A DNA stretch of 64,000 bases. Source: Corythucha ciliata. Its lineage: Eukaryota > Arthropoda > Insecta > Hemiptera > Tingidae. The notes beneath the pieces are model-generated. The model worked only from the letters and a program-made list of their open reading frames with translations. It had not been told where the DNA came from and ran no database searches. The translations under genes and the position numbers were made by a program. Below are positions 1 through 11,873 of this stretch, in pieces. The first letter of the stretch is position 1; every line of letters begins with the position of its first letter. Location: NCBI GenBank assembly GCA_038030265.1, contig CM075943.1, positions 40,858,001 through 40,922,000 of the forward strand. Reading direction: 5' to 3'.

Positions 1-250
1 GCTCACATAGCAACGGTTACCATAGCAACGGTTGCCATGGTAACGGTTACCATAGCAACGGTTGCCATGGTAACGGTTACCATAGCCACGGTTGCCATGG
101 CAACGGCTCACATAGCAACGGTTGCCATGGTAACCGTTCACCTGTTGCTCACATAGCAACGGTTGCCATGGTAACGGTTACCATAGCAACGGTTGCCATG
201 GTAACGGCTCACATAGCAACGGTCACCATGACAACGGTTGCCATGGTAAC
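1..250. repeat. 15-bp minisatellite of RFX/X-box palindromes
   Basis: Sixteen 14-bp imperfect palindromes, each followed by one G, are spaced 15 bp apart (starts at 1, 16, 31, 46, 61, 76, 91, 106, 121, then 147, 162, 177, 192, 207, 222, 237). Six are GTTGCCATGGTAAC, three are GTTACCATAGCAAC, and 91-104 is the perfect palindrome GTTGCCATGGCAAC. The others are one- to three-base variants. The core matches the X-box consensus bound by RFX-family transcription factors (GTNRCC-spacer-RGYAAC). The array is cut by the window edge, so its full length is unknown. Whether it binds RFX is inference. Confidence 0.9.
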
Positions 251-1499
251 GGCTGTACATGAAAATGTCCTAATGCGTTGCAGACTCGTATGCAAGCGTT
301 TTATGGCTCAAATAGCTCATTTGAGTTTCTTCCTCCTTTCGCGCCTATTTATTCCTCACAACCCCCCCCCCCCTCACGATCCACCCAATCTTCTTAATCT
401 GACCCAGCCCAGCATTAATCTTGCATTGATTTTTATTTTTTTGACAAGTTTGGGCCGTACAGATTAGGAGAATATGATATGCCGGTGGCGAGCATGATAA
501 CACCATGGTGGAATGAGGTCTGAACTGGCCTAGAAATTCTAGGGACCTTTGGGGCCCTATTTTATATCCATTTTGACCTTTGATCCTTATTTTTGTGCTT
601 TCCTTTTGACGTTTATCCCTATCTAATTTCGTATTTTAATTTTTAGACCACATGTCCCGGATGGGTCAAAAAGGGCTGGGCCAATCCAGACAGGCGCCGC
701 GGCATGCTCCCGCTAGTCGAGTGAGTCACTAGCGAGAGATTATATTTCGGTGGGGCTCCAACTAAGCAACTAACCGAAGCCAAAGCGGCCCAAATCGCCA
801 GAATCACTCGGAAAGAACCCCTTCAACAGCTTGTCTGATCCAAAATTTGTTTCGATTTTCAGACTCCCTGTGACGATAAATTTGCCAAGAAACTATGAAA
901 ATCGCTAGAAAACTGTCATTTTTGCCCCCATTTTGCGCCAAGACAGAGAATCCATCAAGCCAAAACATTTAGGTCCGTATGCCAAGTCGTTCCTCGAAAT
1001 TTCCTTGACTCCAACACTCCAACCTTTCTCACAAACTGTAGAATCACATGTTATTTTTATAATTTTTCCAGTTTGTGAGGGAGCTTTGAGGTTGAGGAAG
1101 ATTCGAGGGACGACTTGGCATAATATGAGCCTTAGGCCCGCCGAGCCTCCTAAACCTGATTTGTATTGTATATAGCTGTCAGTTGTCTGTAATCCAGAAA
1201 AATCAAATCTAAATCGATAACTGACGGTCAGATTTTCAACTCCCCCCCCCCCCAGGGTTAAATTTTACGAGAGTTTTCTCAAAGAATCTCTCAATTTAAC
1301 CCTCGTGAACAACCCCCCCGCCCCGATCTCAAATTGGTTTATTCTCTGTCGAATAATAATTGACATATTGCTTTAGAATAAAAAATGCATCATCTTCTGA
1401 ACTCTAAAGTGATGATTATTTAAATAGCGTCTGTATTATGTTGGGTTCATTCAATGAACAAACAGACAATTGGTCAATTAACACGGCGTAGAGTCAGCG
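251..1499. other. Unassigned stretch with low-complexity tracts
   Basis: No convincing coding sequence. A poly-C run lies at 361-373 and another at 1242-1253. Bases 785-880 hold a dispersed module also seen near 29225-29300 and 47645-47715. A small hairpin sits at 1254-1303. Confidence 0.5.
1254..1303. repeat. Short inverted repeat between poly-C tracts
   Basis: The arm AGGGTTAAATT at 1254 pairs with AATTTAACCCT ending at 1303, with inner GAGAG/CTCTC pairing. C-rich tracts lie on both sides. It could be a decayed miniature element; no function is evident. Confidence 0.5.
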
Positions 1500-2030
1500 A
1501 AATTACAAGCCAGGGAGTAAAATAGTCGCGAAACTGTACTTATTTAGGGCTGAATATCCATGAAATAGCCATTTTCGGGGCAAAATAGCTGCAAAAGCAG
1601 AAATTGTTAACCAAAGAGGCAAGATTTAATGGACAAATAGCCGTGCAAATATGAGTTTTTGAGGCTGAATATTCGTGAAATGCAATTTAAGCTCTAAATA
1701 GAAGTCCGCTTGTCTTACAGCGGCAAAATCGCTATTTTAGGGTGAAAACCACGAAATACTTTTGAACATGTATTTCAGTAAAATAAACAAATTTCATTGA
1801 TAAAATAACCGTGGAATTGCAACGTTGGAGCTTGATAGCAAACGAAATCGCTGCATTTTGTGCTAATTTATCCGCGAAATTGCAATTTTCGTTGTGTTAA
1901 ATTGTTAGTATTGGGTAGAATAGTGGCAAAACTGCAAGTGGTGGCCATAGGGCCGAGATTCAAAGAATATATAGCCATGAAATTTCAATTTATATAGAGA
2001 TAAAAATTCTTGAAATTTAAGTATCGTCCC
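1500..2030 (+). repeat. Degenerate short tandem array, GAAATTGCAA type
   Basis: Loosely repeated phrases such as AATAGCCGCGAAATTGCAA recur every 30-40 bp (for example near 1520, 1560, 1670, 1810, 1860, 1975). The copies are highly diverged. The same family reappears at 2360-2640, 10200-10330 and 32460-33440, often next to a module containing CTGACGAATAG. Confidence 0.6.
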
Positions 2031-2109
2031 TTATTTTTTGGTGAGTGCGTACAGCGGGCTAGACGGGCCCAACAGCGCCCAAAACCTGACGAATAGTCGT
2101 GACATCAGG

Positions 2110-2354
2110 CGCGTAGCCAGGATTTCTGGGGGTGGGGGTCGGTGTAGGGGCCGTCTACTTTGCCTACTCTTTTCAGTTTTTAACTACATACTATTATTAT
2201 TATTCATTACTATTATCATTACTGTGCGTTATTATTCCAATGCGTGAGCAGAGAAATTGAAAACAAAAAGTCTCCTTCAGGACATGTGAAATAAATCTGA
2301 AATTTCGGGGGAGGGGGTCCGGACCCGGTGGACCCCACCCCCCTGGCTACGCGA
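2110..2354. mobile_element. MITE with CGCGTAGCCAGG terminal repeats
   Basis: GCGCGTAGCCAGG near 2110, followed by G-rich sequence, is mirrored by CCTGGCTACGCG ending near 2354, preceded by C-rich sequence. The element is about 245 bp and has no coding capacity. The ends resemble the GGCGTAGCCAGG termini common in arthropod non-autonomous DNA elements. No target duplication could be fixed because the flanks are themselves degenerate repeats. Confidence 0.6.
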
Positions 2355-2359
2355 CTGCG

Positions 2360-2640
2360 TGAAATTGCAACATTTTGTGCTAAACATCCACGAGATTGCA
2401 AGTTTCCGACCGAGGAACCATCAAATAGTGATTTTTCCAAGTTTTAGCCGCGTCAATATCACATTGGCGCTTTTTGTCAATTTTATAGGCCCAAAGTTGA
2501 CTCGCAAAAAGGATTCCGAAGATTAGCTGTGAAATTGCATCACTTGGAGATTAATATTCCACGAAATTGCAACACTTGGAGCTTAATATTCCGTGAAATG
2601 GCAAACATTTGATGCTTATAATATTCTGCGTAGTAAGTTT
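2360..2640 (+). repeat. Degenerate array, GAAATTGCAA type
   Basis: Further copies of the phrase GTGAAATTGCAACA (near 2360, 2530, 2565, 2595). The MITE at 2110-2354 appears to have inserted into this array. Confidence 0.5.
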
Positions 2641-5600
2641 GCGTTTTCTTCGGGCCGAACACCCTGCCTGCCTGGCGGCTCTTGGCACCCGAGATGGGCG
2701 GCTTCGTACAGTATAGTGCCAAGAGCTGCGCAATCGAAGTCTCTGAAATGACGACAGCCGCAAAATTTTCAGTTTCAGTAGATGAATAGCCGCAACATTG
2801 CCCAGTGGCCAAAAAGAAGAAAACACCTCAGGACGTTATGCAGGACCGGTAGTTGGTCAAATCTGATTTCTTGGAATTGCAAAAGTGGTATATAATAACT
2901 TAGTCACCTGAATCCGTGTCAGTTGTTATTTCAGCCCTATTCAGGGACTGGGCATCCGGTATATTTTTGGCCCAAAAAATTTAACACAGATAGAATTAGC
3001 CCAAGAATCTGGTTATTTAGCCACAAAGCGTTACACTTCTTGAGTCATGAATTGTCAATTTTATAGACGCGAATCCTAGGAGACTGACACGCAGTTGGAG
3101 AATAGGTACAGTACATCCGCTCCTCGGGAGATTATTTTTTGGCCCTGAAATCCAAGAATTCGACCCCTTGCACCTACGGACCGGGTCCGGTACTTTGGGT
3201 CGGTATTCTGAGTTCGAGAAGGTATCGATCAACTACGAGACAGGCGGTTAACACATGAGCATAAATCATAATATAAATGTGTCATTCACCTCGATTTCCT
3301 CGGTGTCTGTTTTGATAGAAAAGTCTTTTACTTGAGGAAAATGTCGTTGATTTCAGCTTTTAGAGGGGCGTAACGTCCAGTTTCACGTTCATGTAGCTAA
3401 TTTGAAGGGATAGCGTGTGTGCGTATTCGGAGCATGCCGGCTCGCCCACTTGCCAAAAAAAGCCAACAAACTGCGAGTAAACTATAGCTCAGTGTATAGT
3501 CGAGCCTTTAGGAACCAAATTACAAATTGTACGAAAAAGCAATAAGTTTTATAGGCCGGCGAGGCCCATTACAGGAATCAGGAATTGAGTGAAATTGACG
3601 GTTTCTTACAGACAAGTTCTGCATTTTGGACGGGACAAAGAAAGAATGTTTGTTATCGTGGATTCTTTATTCGTATAGGTTCTTTATTTGAATTTATTTA
3701 TTAAAGGGGAATCTTGCTATCAGTAATCGCAATTCGCAATCCTTCTAACAATAAGTCCGGCCCCAGCCGCAATACAGTTCCGGAAACTGATCTGGAGTAT
3801 TTTATTTCGCTTCAGAAATTTACTGTCAACTATCCCCTGATCCCCCCGCTCATAAGCTGTCGGTTTCTAGTGCAATTTTATTCAGCTTACATTATTGGGA
3901 TTGCAAATATTTGCTGGCTCCACCCCCACCCCCCCTATTATCCTCCTATTTTTTCATTTCCCTAAGCAAATATTGAGAAGAGGATATTGTGTAAGGGTGT
4001 GTGGGGAGCGGCCCGAGCGAAGGTGCTCCTGCACTACGATCCCTCCGCTCCCCTTGCTCCAAAGTTTTCCTTGATTCGCACCATTTCCATTCCAATTCCG
4101 TGTAATTGGTGCGGTGCGGTGGTGTAATTGGTGCTGAAACAAGTTAACAAAAGCGCCGGGAACCGCTAAAAACTGTCAAATTCTGATAAATATATGAACA
4201 GCTGGCAACTCTGGTGGATGCTCCCGACTGGTGGAACTCGGGGCTTAGTATTTCGTGCAATTCGAGGGCTTCAAAGTTCTTTGAAAATCTCTGATGAACT
4301 TCACAAACTCCCACTCTTATCCAATCACCCAACCGAACGGGCTTTAAATTCTCTCCATCTCGCCGTATTAAAAGTACATATATCCTCGTTCCGTCTGAAT
4401 CATGTCACAAAACTGTCGAATGGTCAGTTACGAAAAGAGCGTGTTTTGATTTATCGTGAAATGGTGTTGCGGCGTAAATTTTAAAAACGAAAGAGGAGGG
4501 GCCTTCGATGAATAATAATCCTCCCCCGATGATTTACAGCGTAGCATTTCTCTCCCCCGCCACGTACTAACAATCCGATCCCTCTTTTCTCTTGCCAATA
4601 GCTTGAATAAATTATGTATACGAAGGGAAAGATTGAAAATCATTTCTTTTCCTTATTGGGTGGAATATTTCTCGATGTCAACCGAATCGACACGTTCCCG
4701 CTTCACACCAGCTAACTGCTAATTTTGGCTTATTTATTTTCTTAACGACAATTAAGGCACTTTTCTTTAAACAAAGTGAAAGAATGATTGATGAAAGGTT
4801 TATCCCTCGTAGTTAATTTTCCTTCTCACTTCATCCCAGTGGGATGAAGCTATTAAGCCAGAGGCCAAAAAGAGTTTTCTCCTAAATCCCCATCTTCCTT
4901 TCTTTAACCATTTTTTCCCCCTTTTATCCCGAAGTCCTTAAATTTATGTACCAATGCGCCATAAAACTTACTTTTAGTAAATGAATATTTCGCCCTGAAT
5001 CCGCGGGCGTGGGGCGACGAATTGGTCGCGTTAAATACGACGAGAAGGCGCGGTCCGTTCGACATGACGGGTCGAGGGAGTTTGTGACCGCAGTATCGGT
5101 CGATTTGATCCATTTTCACGTCGAAGCCAACGAAAATGACGACGGAGTCGACGTTATTGCCTTCGCATCTGCGAAAGTGTACGTGTTAGAGAGAGAACGA
5201 GAGTGACAGTGATGCTGTCTGAGAGAGGGAGAATTACGTGTTGTCAACAGCAGTGGGTTTTGATAGGGTAAGGAGTGGGAGAGGGGTTGATATGGAAAGA
5301 ATACACTACCACCGTTTTTTTTTTTTTTTTTTCTCTCTCTCTGCCGAACATTGGAAAACCTTCTCATGCTCTAAAAATCAATGAAGAAGTTTCCCTGCTT
5401 ATCGTTATCGTGAATTCTTGAGATACTTTGATGAATGGACTTTTAATGCTTTCCTGAAATAAGGGCCCCAGCTCCTCCATCACACCCCTCGCCCCTCCCA
5501 TTTTTTATAGAAACGTATTCCTCCCATCTTTGTCTATGTTTCAATGATTTTTAGGCCACAAAAACCCGAAAAGAAGCTTGAATTTTACCACAGAAAAATA

Positions 5601-7125
5601 ACATCATTTAATGACGATGTTTAAAACAGCAAAATATCCGCCCATTATTAATGACCTCATTCCCTTCCAGACGTTATAATTTTTCCTGAAGTGATAAAAG
5701 AAAATAATTTTATCCCACTCCATTTTCAAAATGAAATTTCCTGAACGAAACGACCCATTAGAAATTCCCTTTTCCTGATTGGGAAGCCCATCTTTTGCCG
5801 TCATCTTCGAAGGAAGTTAACTAAACGTGAAAATGAAGTGGCAAAAGGAGCGGTTGTAGAGAGAAAAGTGTTTGAAAGGGGGGGGGGGACCGGAAAAGTG
5901 CTTACCAGAACCAATCACCTGAAAAGCTGCCTTTTGACTTGACGTTTGGGCAATGGCAGTGGCTTTAGAATTGAAGGTGCGGAAGATCCGGTAATTAAGT
6001 CAACTTCATCTCGTGAATTTCAGACACCGACATCTGTCTAACGGTTGGGCGTTGTGAAGGAAATTCGTAACGGTTGGGTGGTTGGGGTGGTGTGATGAAG
6101 GGGGGGGGGGTTGACAGGTTGGAAGGCGGGAAAAAAAAGAACAGTTTTCCAAATCCCTCTTTTCAACCGAGCTTTGCTGCTAAGAGTTTTCCTGCCTCCC
6201 CTATGTCTTTACCAGGCTTCAGTCGGAGGTCAAAGTATTTTCGGTGCAAAAAAGGAACCCCCCCCCCTCACTCTCCCAACACCCACACTATACCTCTTTA
6301 ATTGTCTTAAATAGAGAATAAAATCTTACTCTCGGTACGGTGAAGTCACAAAGAGTGAGAAATCCATGAATACGAGTTGAACTCTCTCGTGTCGTTCCAT
6401 TGCCGTAAATTCGTAACGGCAAGTTGAATGCGGCGGATACTGACCGGGAAACCCCGGCGACGTTATACTACCGTTGGTAGTCGCACTGCTATTCAATTTG
6501 ACGTCGCAGAATGTACCTGTGGAAGGGAAAAAATGATTAAGTTGTCGGTTTTTCTTTAAAGTAAAAGTAAAAAAAAAAATTTTTTTTTGACTGCGTGTAT
6601 GAATCTGTGAATGACATATCGCGAGTTCAGTTGAAGTGTGTTATCCGAAAGGAAATAAACTGGTGGAAGATAAAGGGAGGGGAGTAAATTGAGAGAAAAC
6701 TCCGTTTGCACTGAGGCTCATTTTAACTCCCTTTTAGAATGCGGACGGGGAAAGAGGGAGAAAATGGCTGGCAGTACTAAAAAAAATAATATTTTTTTGT
6801 TTTTCAGAGCAACCCTGAAGTATTTCGGTTTTTTCCATCCTGTTCATGGGGATTAGAAACTGTTGCTGAAGAACTCGCACGAAAATAGGGGATTATCCAT
6901 ATTTTTTTTCTACAAGGCTCTGAATTTTTACAGGAATCTACGTTAAATTTTCAAGTGTCCGAGCTTGCCTGAATTAAATTTGTATTTCAGTTGTGTTAAC
7001 AAGGAGTGAGAGCGACGAAAGAACTGCAAAAGCACTCGGCGGCAGTGGTGTCATTTTGACCTATATGGACACGAAGAACTCTCAATTTTAGAGGTTTACA
7101 AAAGCTTCCAAAGCTCCTAATTGCT
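2641..7125. other. Unassigned intergenic stretch
   Basis: No frame here has the length, splice context or family motif that would support a gene. A T-run followed by CT repeats lies at about 5317-5342, G- or C-runs at 5880-5889, 6101-6110 and 6260-6267, and an A-run next to a T-run near 6569-6588. Ordinary non-coding insect DNA is the simplest reading. Confidence 0.4.
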
Positions 7126-7139
7126 GTGAGAGGTTCTTT

Positions 7140-8350
7140 GTTTAGACTATACCGTGACGTCGGGCAAAAAACCCCGCGAAGAAAAAATACAGAATGTCGC
7201 CAACCCCAGGGAAAAATTCCAAGGGATCCCTACAAGAAAAAAAAGGAAGTCGTCCCGAGATGCCTCCGAGTGGGGGAAAAGTCGGAAAGGGAACCACCCA
7301 CTGGTCAACCCACTGAGCCACCCGAGCGGGTGGGAGTGGGCGGAAACCACCCACCGACTATATAAGCTGCGCAGCGGGACCCAAGAAATCACTTCAAGTC
7401 AAGAAGTCAAACGGGAAACATCCCCGCAACCTGGACCAGATCTTCAGCCTGCGAACGGACTACTCGACTGGGAAACAGCACGACGCTCCAGCGGCTTCAA
7501 CTACTGGGAACTCCAGGACACCCGACGATTCGGAAGTACAACAGCGACGACGCAGCCTTCCCGAAGCGAAGGATCGCTCACCGAAAATCACGCCATTCGG
7601 GAAAACGTCCAGCGGTCAATTGAGACGACTCTTGACCGCTCGTGACGTCACACCCTACCAAGGCAGCAACGGGCAAAGCCTGTTGGGAATCTTTCCGGCC
7701 ACTCAGTGATTCGATCCTGACTGGTTGGTATAAGGATGATCCTGACCGAGGCCACTTGCCCCCCCGTCTCTTTTTTCGACGAGCGGTGCGGGAAACCTTG
7801 CAGGAACCTTCCAAGCTCGACTCCGTTGAGAAGACTCTGAACGCTTGTTGAAGGGAAACCCTATTGTGTACCTGACCACCGATAGGCATTCGTGCCAGAC
7901 CGTTGAGACGACTCCGGTCAAAATTTCTTCTCATTTTCTCAGCCTCGGTGGAACTCGATAGATATTACGGGGCTTAGCGACACTTGTGTCTGCCCCAGAA
8001 TTCATCGAGCGAAACCGATCCTGTCCTAACCTTTCCCTGTCCTTGCCGAACCCGATGAAGAAGACGACACCGGACTCGACGGAGCCGATAAAGGACCGGT
8101 CAACTCCGATCATTACGGACAGCACCAAGGGACGCTAACGGACCGCTAGCCCGACAGTCTGCCCATATCAGCGACACCACGACCAGAGGTTCTCGGAATA
8201 GCGTGAAGGGACGCTACCAGACCGCCAGTCACGAGCTCCACGCACCGGAACGACCGGAAACCGTCAAAAATTTTTTACCGACGCAAAATGTAAATCAGTT
8301 ATGTTATATTGAGAATATATTGGGGCCTGTTACCCAAAGCAAACAATAGC
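7140..8350 (+). mobile_element. GC-rich LTR-like block ending at a primer-binding site
   Basis: This stretch is clearly more GC-rich than its AT-rich surroundings. It contains a TATA box (CTATATAAG, about 7358) followed by a GC-rich leader. It ends with TGGCGACCGT at 8351-8360, which complements the 3' end of tRNA-Arg and is the primer site of the 412/mdg1 type of Ty3/gypsy element. I infer a solo or truncated 5' LTR plus primer site, because no gag or pol follows. The LTR start is not fixed. The 163-aa frame at 7154-7645 has no family resemblance and is probably LTR sequence read by chance. Confidence 0.35.
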
Positions 8351-8360
8351 TGGCGACCGT

Positions 8361-9229
8361 TAATTTCTTGCATCTTCAACCCTCATCTTCGGGTCGTCCG
8401 AACGACCCCTCATTAAGCCACACCGCGTCAACCCTCTGCTCTTTATTATTTCGATGTGAAATTTTAATCTCCCTCAGAGAATTTGTGTCACGGATGCCGT
8501 GATTCTTCACATTTATTTTTTTCAGAATTAACAGCGGCTCGTAACAAGGTGGGCAAGAACCCTGCGGGTGCAGCTAAAATTTACGCCTCCTCCCAACGTC
8601 ATCGTAACCTAAACCAGCGTATTCCAGACAGAGGTTCTCAACATTTTGGGTGCGTAGTTCATCCGATTATTCGACCAGTGGCAGACGTTTATTGTCCATC
8701 GCCAAATGCCATAATCGGGGCCAGAGTACTGTATGTATTGTGCACGCGGGCGGACCCCCGAGAAGCTTAAATGTCAACACAAAATGTCAAATTATAAATC
8801 CATGGCATTTTTTTTCAAAACCGCTGAGGGCTCAAGTGGGCGATTTTTTAGGGCCTTTTTTCCCGTCCCGACCGAAATGCCTCTCCAAGGAGTTGCCGAC
8901 GCTAAAAATTGAGTGGTTATGCTTTTCGTTAATTTTGGATGATATTTTATTATTGCGATGTGAAATTAACGGAACTCGACTCGAGGTCCGTGTGCGCTGT
9001 TCGGCTTCTCAAATTGAGAAAAAAACTAATTTTACACTGAAATTAAGAAAAAAAGCACCAATTCATCATTTTTCAAGACAGTTTTGGGAATGCATAAAAG
9101 TAAGATTTTCCAACTTCCAACGCTACTGCATGACTGAAGTTGAGGAAAGTACTTATTCCTGGCTTCTCTAGGTAACTTAGTAACTGAAATAAAATACAAT
9201 AATTCCGTTAGTTTCTAAATGCCGCTAAG
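8361..9229. other. Unassigned stretch
   Basis: Only frames without recognisable motifs are present. The first part may be leader sequence of the LTR element to the left. Confidence 0.35.
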
Positions 9230-9490
9230 AATGATGAGGCAATTACACGCAGTTAAATGTTTAGAAAAAGCGCTAACTCATGACTACAATTAATGAAAAA
9301 AGCTGATTCGAGGTTCAAATTGAGATAAAGCGAAATAATGCTGCAAAAATCCAGAAAAAAATATGACCAAAATTGATTAAAAAAGCTAGTTCGCGGATAT
9401 AATCACGAAAAGGCGATGATTCGCGGTTAGAATTGACGAAATTTTAGTTTTAGAAAAAACCGGATCCGTGAATATGTTTTTGAAAGAGCC
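9230..9490 (-). repeat. 30-bp degenerate array, reverse orientation
   Basis: Diverged units of the type GCTAATTCGCGGTTAAAATTGA recur (near 9300, 9380, 9420). This is the reverse complement of the main array family described at 51650-53080. Confidence 0.55.
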
Positions 9491-9519
9491 ATACATTAGT
9501 TTCATCGATTTTTTTCACG

Positions 9520-10150
9520 ATTGCAGTCCAACCACAGCAAAGGTCAAACCCTAGTCACGACCCAACCAAAAAAAAAACCCCTAACACAAAAAAGGTGAAA
9601 CCAAAGCAGAGGACTGACCAACTGCAAAAAGCTCTAACCATACTTTGGAACCAACTCGACCATAGCAAAGTTCCAAACCACAGCAAAGGTTAAACCACAG
9701 CACGGACGCTGCCGCAGCAAGGGTCCTACCAGAGCAAATGTTCATCCACAGCAAAGGTCAACCACAGCAAATATCAAATTGCGAAAAGCTCTGACAGTAG
9801 GAACCTCCAACCACAGTGAAGTTCCTAACCACAGTAAAGCTCCAACCACAGCAAAGGCCAAACCACAGCAAAGGTCCGACCACAGCCATGGCCGAACCAC
9901 AAAAAAGGGTCCAAACACAAAAACCCTCCAACCACAACAAGGGTCAAATTACGGCAAAGGTTGAAACACAGCAAACGCTCAACCACAGCAAAGCTCCGAC
10001 TGCAAAAAGCTCTAACCACAGCTGGAACCTCCACCCACTTCAAAGTTCCAAGCCACAGTAAAGCTCCATCCACAGCAGAGGTCCAACCACAAAAAAGTGT
10101 CCAAACAAAAAAGTTCCAACCACAGCAAATGCCCAAGCTCAGCAGTGTTG
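9520..10150 (+). repeat. Minisatellite with unit CCAACCACAGCAAAGGTC
   Basis: About 30 diverged copies of CAACCACAGCAAAGGTC (15-18 bp) run through the block, with variants such as CCAACCACAAAAAAGGGTC. Long overlapping frames on both strands (for example 9825-10184 minus) follow from the repeat lacking stop codons, not from a gene. Confidence 0.85.
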
Positions 10151-10199
10151 AGCGTGTTATTTGAATGACAGACGAGTCGTTCAATAAACAAATTCTATG

Positions 10200-10860
10200 G
10201 ATAAAAAGCCGCTGAATTACAACGTTGGAGCCAAGTCATTTAGGAATTGCAACATTCGAAGATAAAAATCTACAAATTTGCAAATTTCGTGTCCAAATAT
10301 CAGCTAAATAGCACGTTTCCGGTCTTTACTTTCGCGAAATGGCAAGCATGAGCCCCCACTCCCCTTTTTATAGCGGGCGTGGAGTCCAAGTATAGACGGC
10401 TGCACAGGACAAGGGACAAAACCTATAGCTAGATCGAATCCGGTAGCGCCTAAAGCTTGATGAATAGCCTGAATGTTACGTAATGGAAGTTAAATATCTG
10501 CGAAATTGTAAGTTTAGGGTCTGAGTTTGCTAAAAATTGCGAGTTTAGGCGGAAAAATCGCTAGTTTCATGGTTTTTTGCAACCCTCGATTTTTCGCTTT
10601 TTTTATGTTTCTTAATTTTAGCAGCATAGTAGCGTTTCAAACCCTACGAATTAGCGTTTTCCGTAATTTTAGCTGCAAAGTGGCGATTTTTAAAATTTTT
10701 AGTAGCGAATCTGCACTTTTTCTCAAATTGAGCTGCAAATTAGACTTTCTTCTAATTATTATGCAAGCTAAAAACGCATTTTTCAAGCCGCAAATTAGCA
10801 TTTTTTTACATTTTAGCACCGCATTAACAATTATGTTTTACTTTTAGCTACAGATTTGTA
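10200..10860 (+). repeat. Mixed degenerate arrays
   Basis: 10200-10330 carries the GAAATTGCAA family. From about 10500 to 10860 the forward form of the 30-bp family appears (for example TTAGCAGCATAGTAGCGTTT and TTAGCTGCAAAGTGGCGATT). Confidence 0.55.
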
Positions 10861-11236
10861 AGTTCATTAAACTCTACGAATTACATGAATCAGATAGGAA
10901 CACCAAAAAGAATATATTTAGCGACTGATAACAAACCAGGGCTCTTTTTTTTATAATTAAAATAATCAATTATGAAGGGGATGCTACAGATTATTTTAAT
11001 TATAAAAAGAGCCCTGGGGGCCTATTCTCTAACAACAAGCAATATTTTTTTCGCCAGCCTTGTGTCTATTTCATTCATTTGTTTGAAGAAACTTAAAGAA
11101 ATAAACATAGGACTGCGAAAAAGTTATTGCTTCGGAGTTAGAGAATAGGCCTCCAGGTTTGTTATCAGTTGCTAAATATATTCTTTTTGGTGTTCCTATC
11201 TGATTCATGTAATTCGTAGCGTTTAACGAACTTACA
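10857..11236. repeat. Large nested inverted repeat at an LTR end
   Basis: TGTAAGTTCATTAAACTCTA at 10857 starts an arm of about 84 bp that is repeated in reverse at 11153-11236. Inside, 10937-10966 pairs with 10993-11020, and 11019-11034 pairs with 11137-11154. The right arm ends two bases before the primer site at 11239, so the arm looks like the end of an LTR that also lies inverted upstream. Inference: a rearranged, head-to-head LTR remnant. Confidence 0.7.
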
Positions 11237-11873
11237 TCTGGTGACCCCGACGTGATCCGCGCAAAAATGTCGATCGCAAACAACCAGCCTGCGTCCCAGC
11301 TTCGCAACAAGTCGAGTCCGTTTCCGTCCGCATACCTCCTTTCTGGTACCGAAGACCCGACTTGTGGTTCGAGCAACTTGAAGCACAATTCGATCTCAAT
11401 CGCATTACACGCGATGTCACTAAATACAATTACGTGATCTCGTCTCTCGAATCGGATTTTCTCGATTACATCAGCGACATAATTTCCAATCCACCGGTCA
11501 ACAACAAGTACGACACAGTCAAAACTAAATTGATTTCGACTTTCACCGACAGTGAACAACGGAAGCTGACAAAACTGCTCACTGAAACAGAGCTCACCGA
11601 CGATAAATCGTCACAGCTTTGGTCCAAGATGAAAGAACTCGCATACAACCAACTCACAGACGAAGCTCTGAAAATTCTGTGGCTTCAGCGACTTCCAGTC
11701 CCAGTTCAGTCTGTATTCTCGCCGTTTGTTCAGAACCGCTTCCTAATTTAGCCAAGCTCGCGGACAAAATACTGGAAACACCGGACCAACGCCAAAACAT
11801 ATTTTCGATGTCTCGCCCTTCACAGAACTCACGCTCGAACTCCGACCTTACACAAGTACTTGATGTAGTAGTA

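Noticed and set aside
7154..7645. A 163-codon plus-strand frame in the GC-rich block, and overlapping minus frames at 7142-7392
   Set aside because: High GC lengthens chance frames; no domain or signal was recognised, and the block has LTR features.
9825..10184. A 119-codon minus frame rich in W, V and C
   Set aside because: It is the translation of a simple 15-18 bp repeat; open frames exist on both strands for the same reason.
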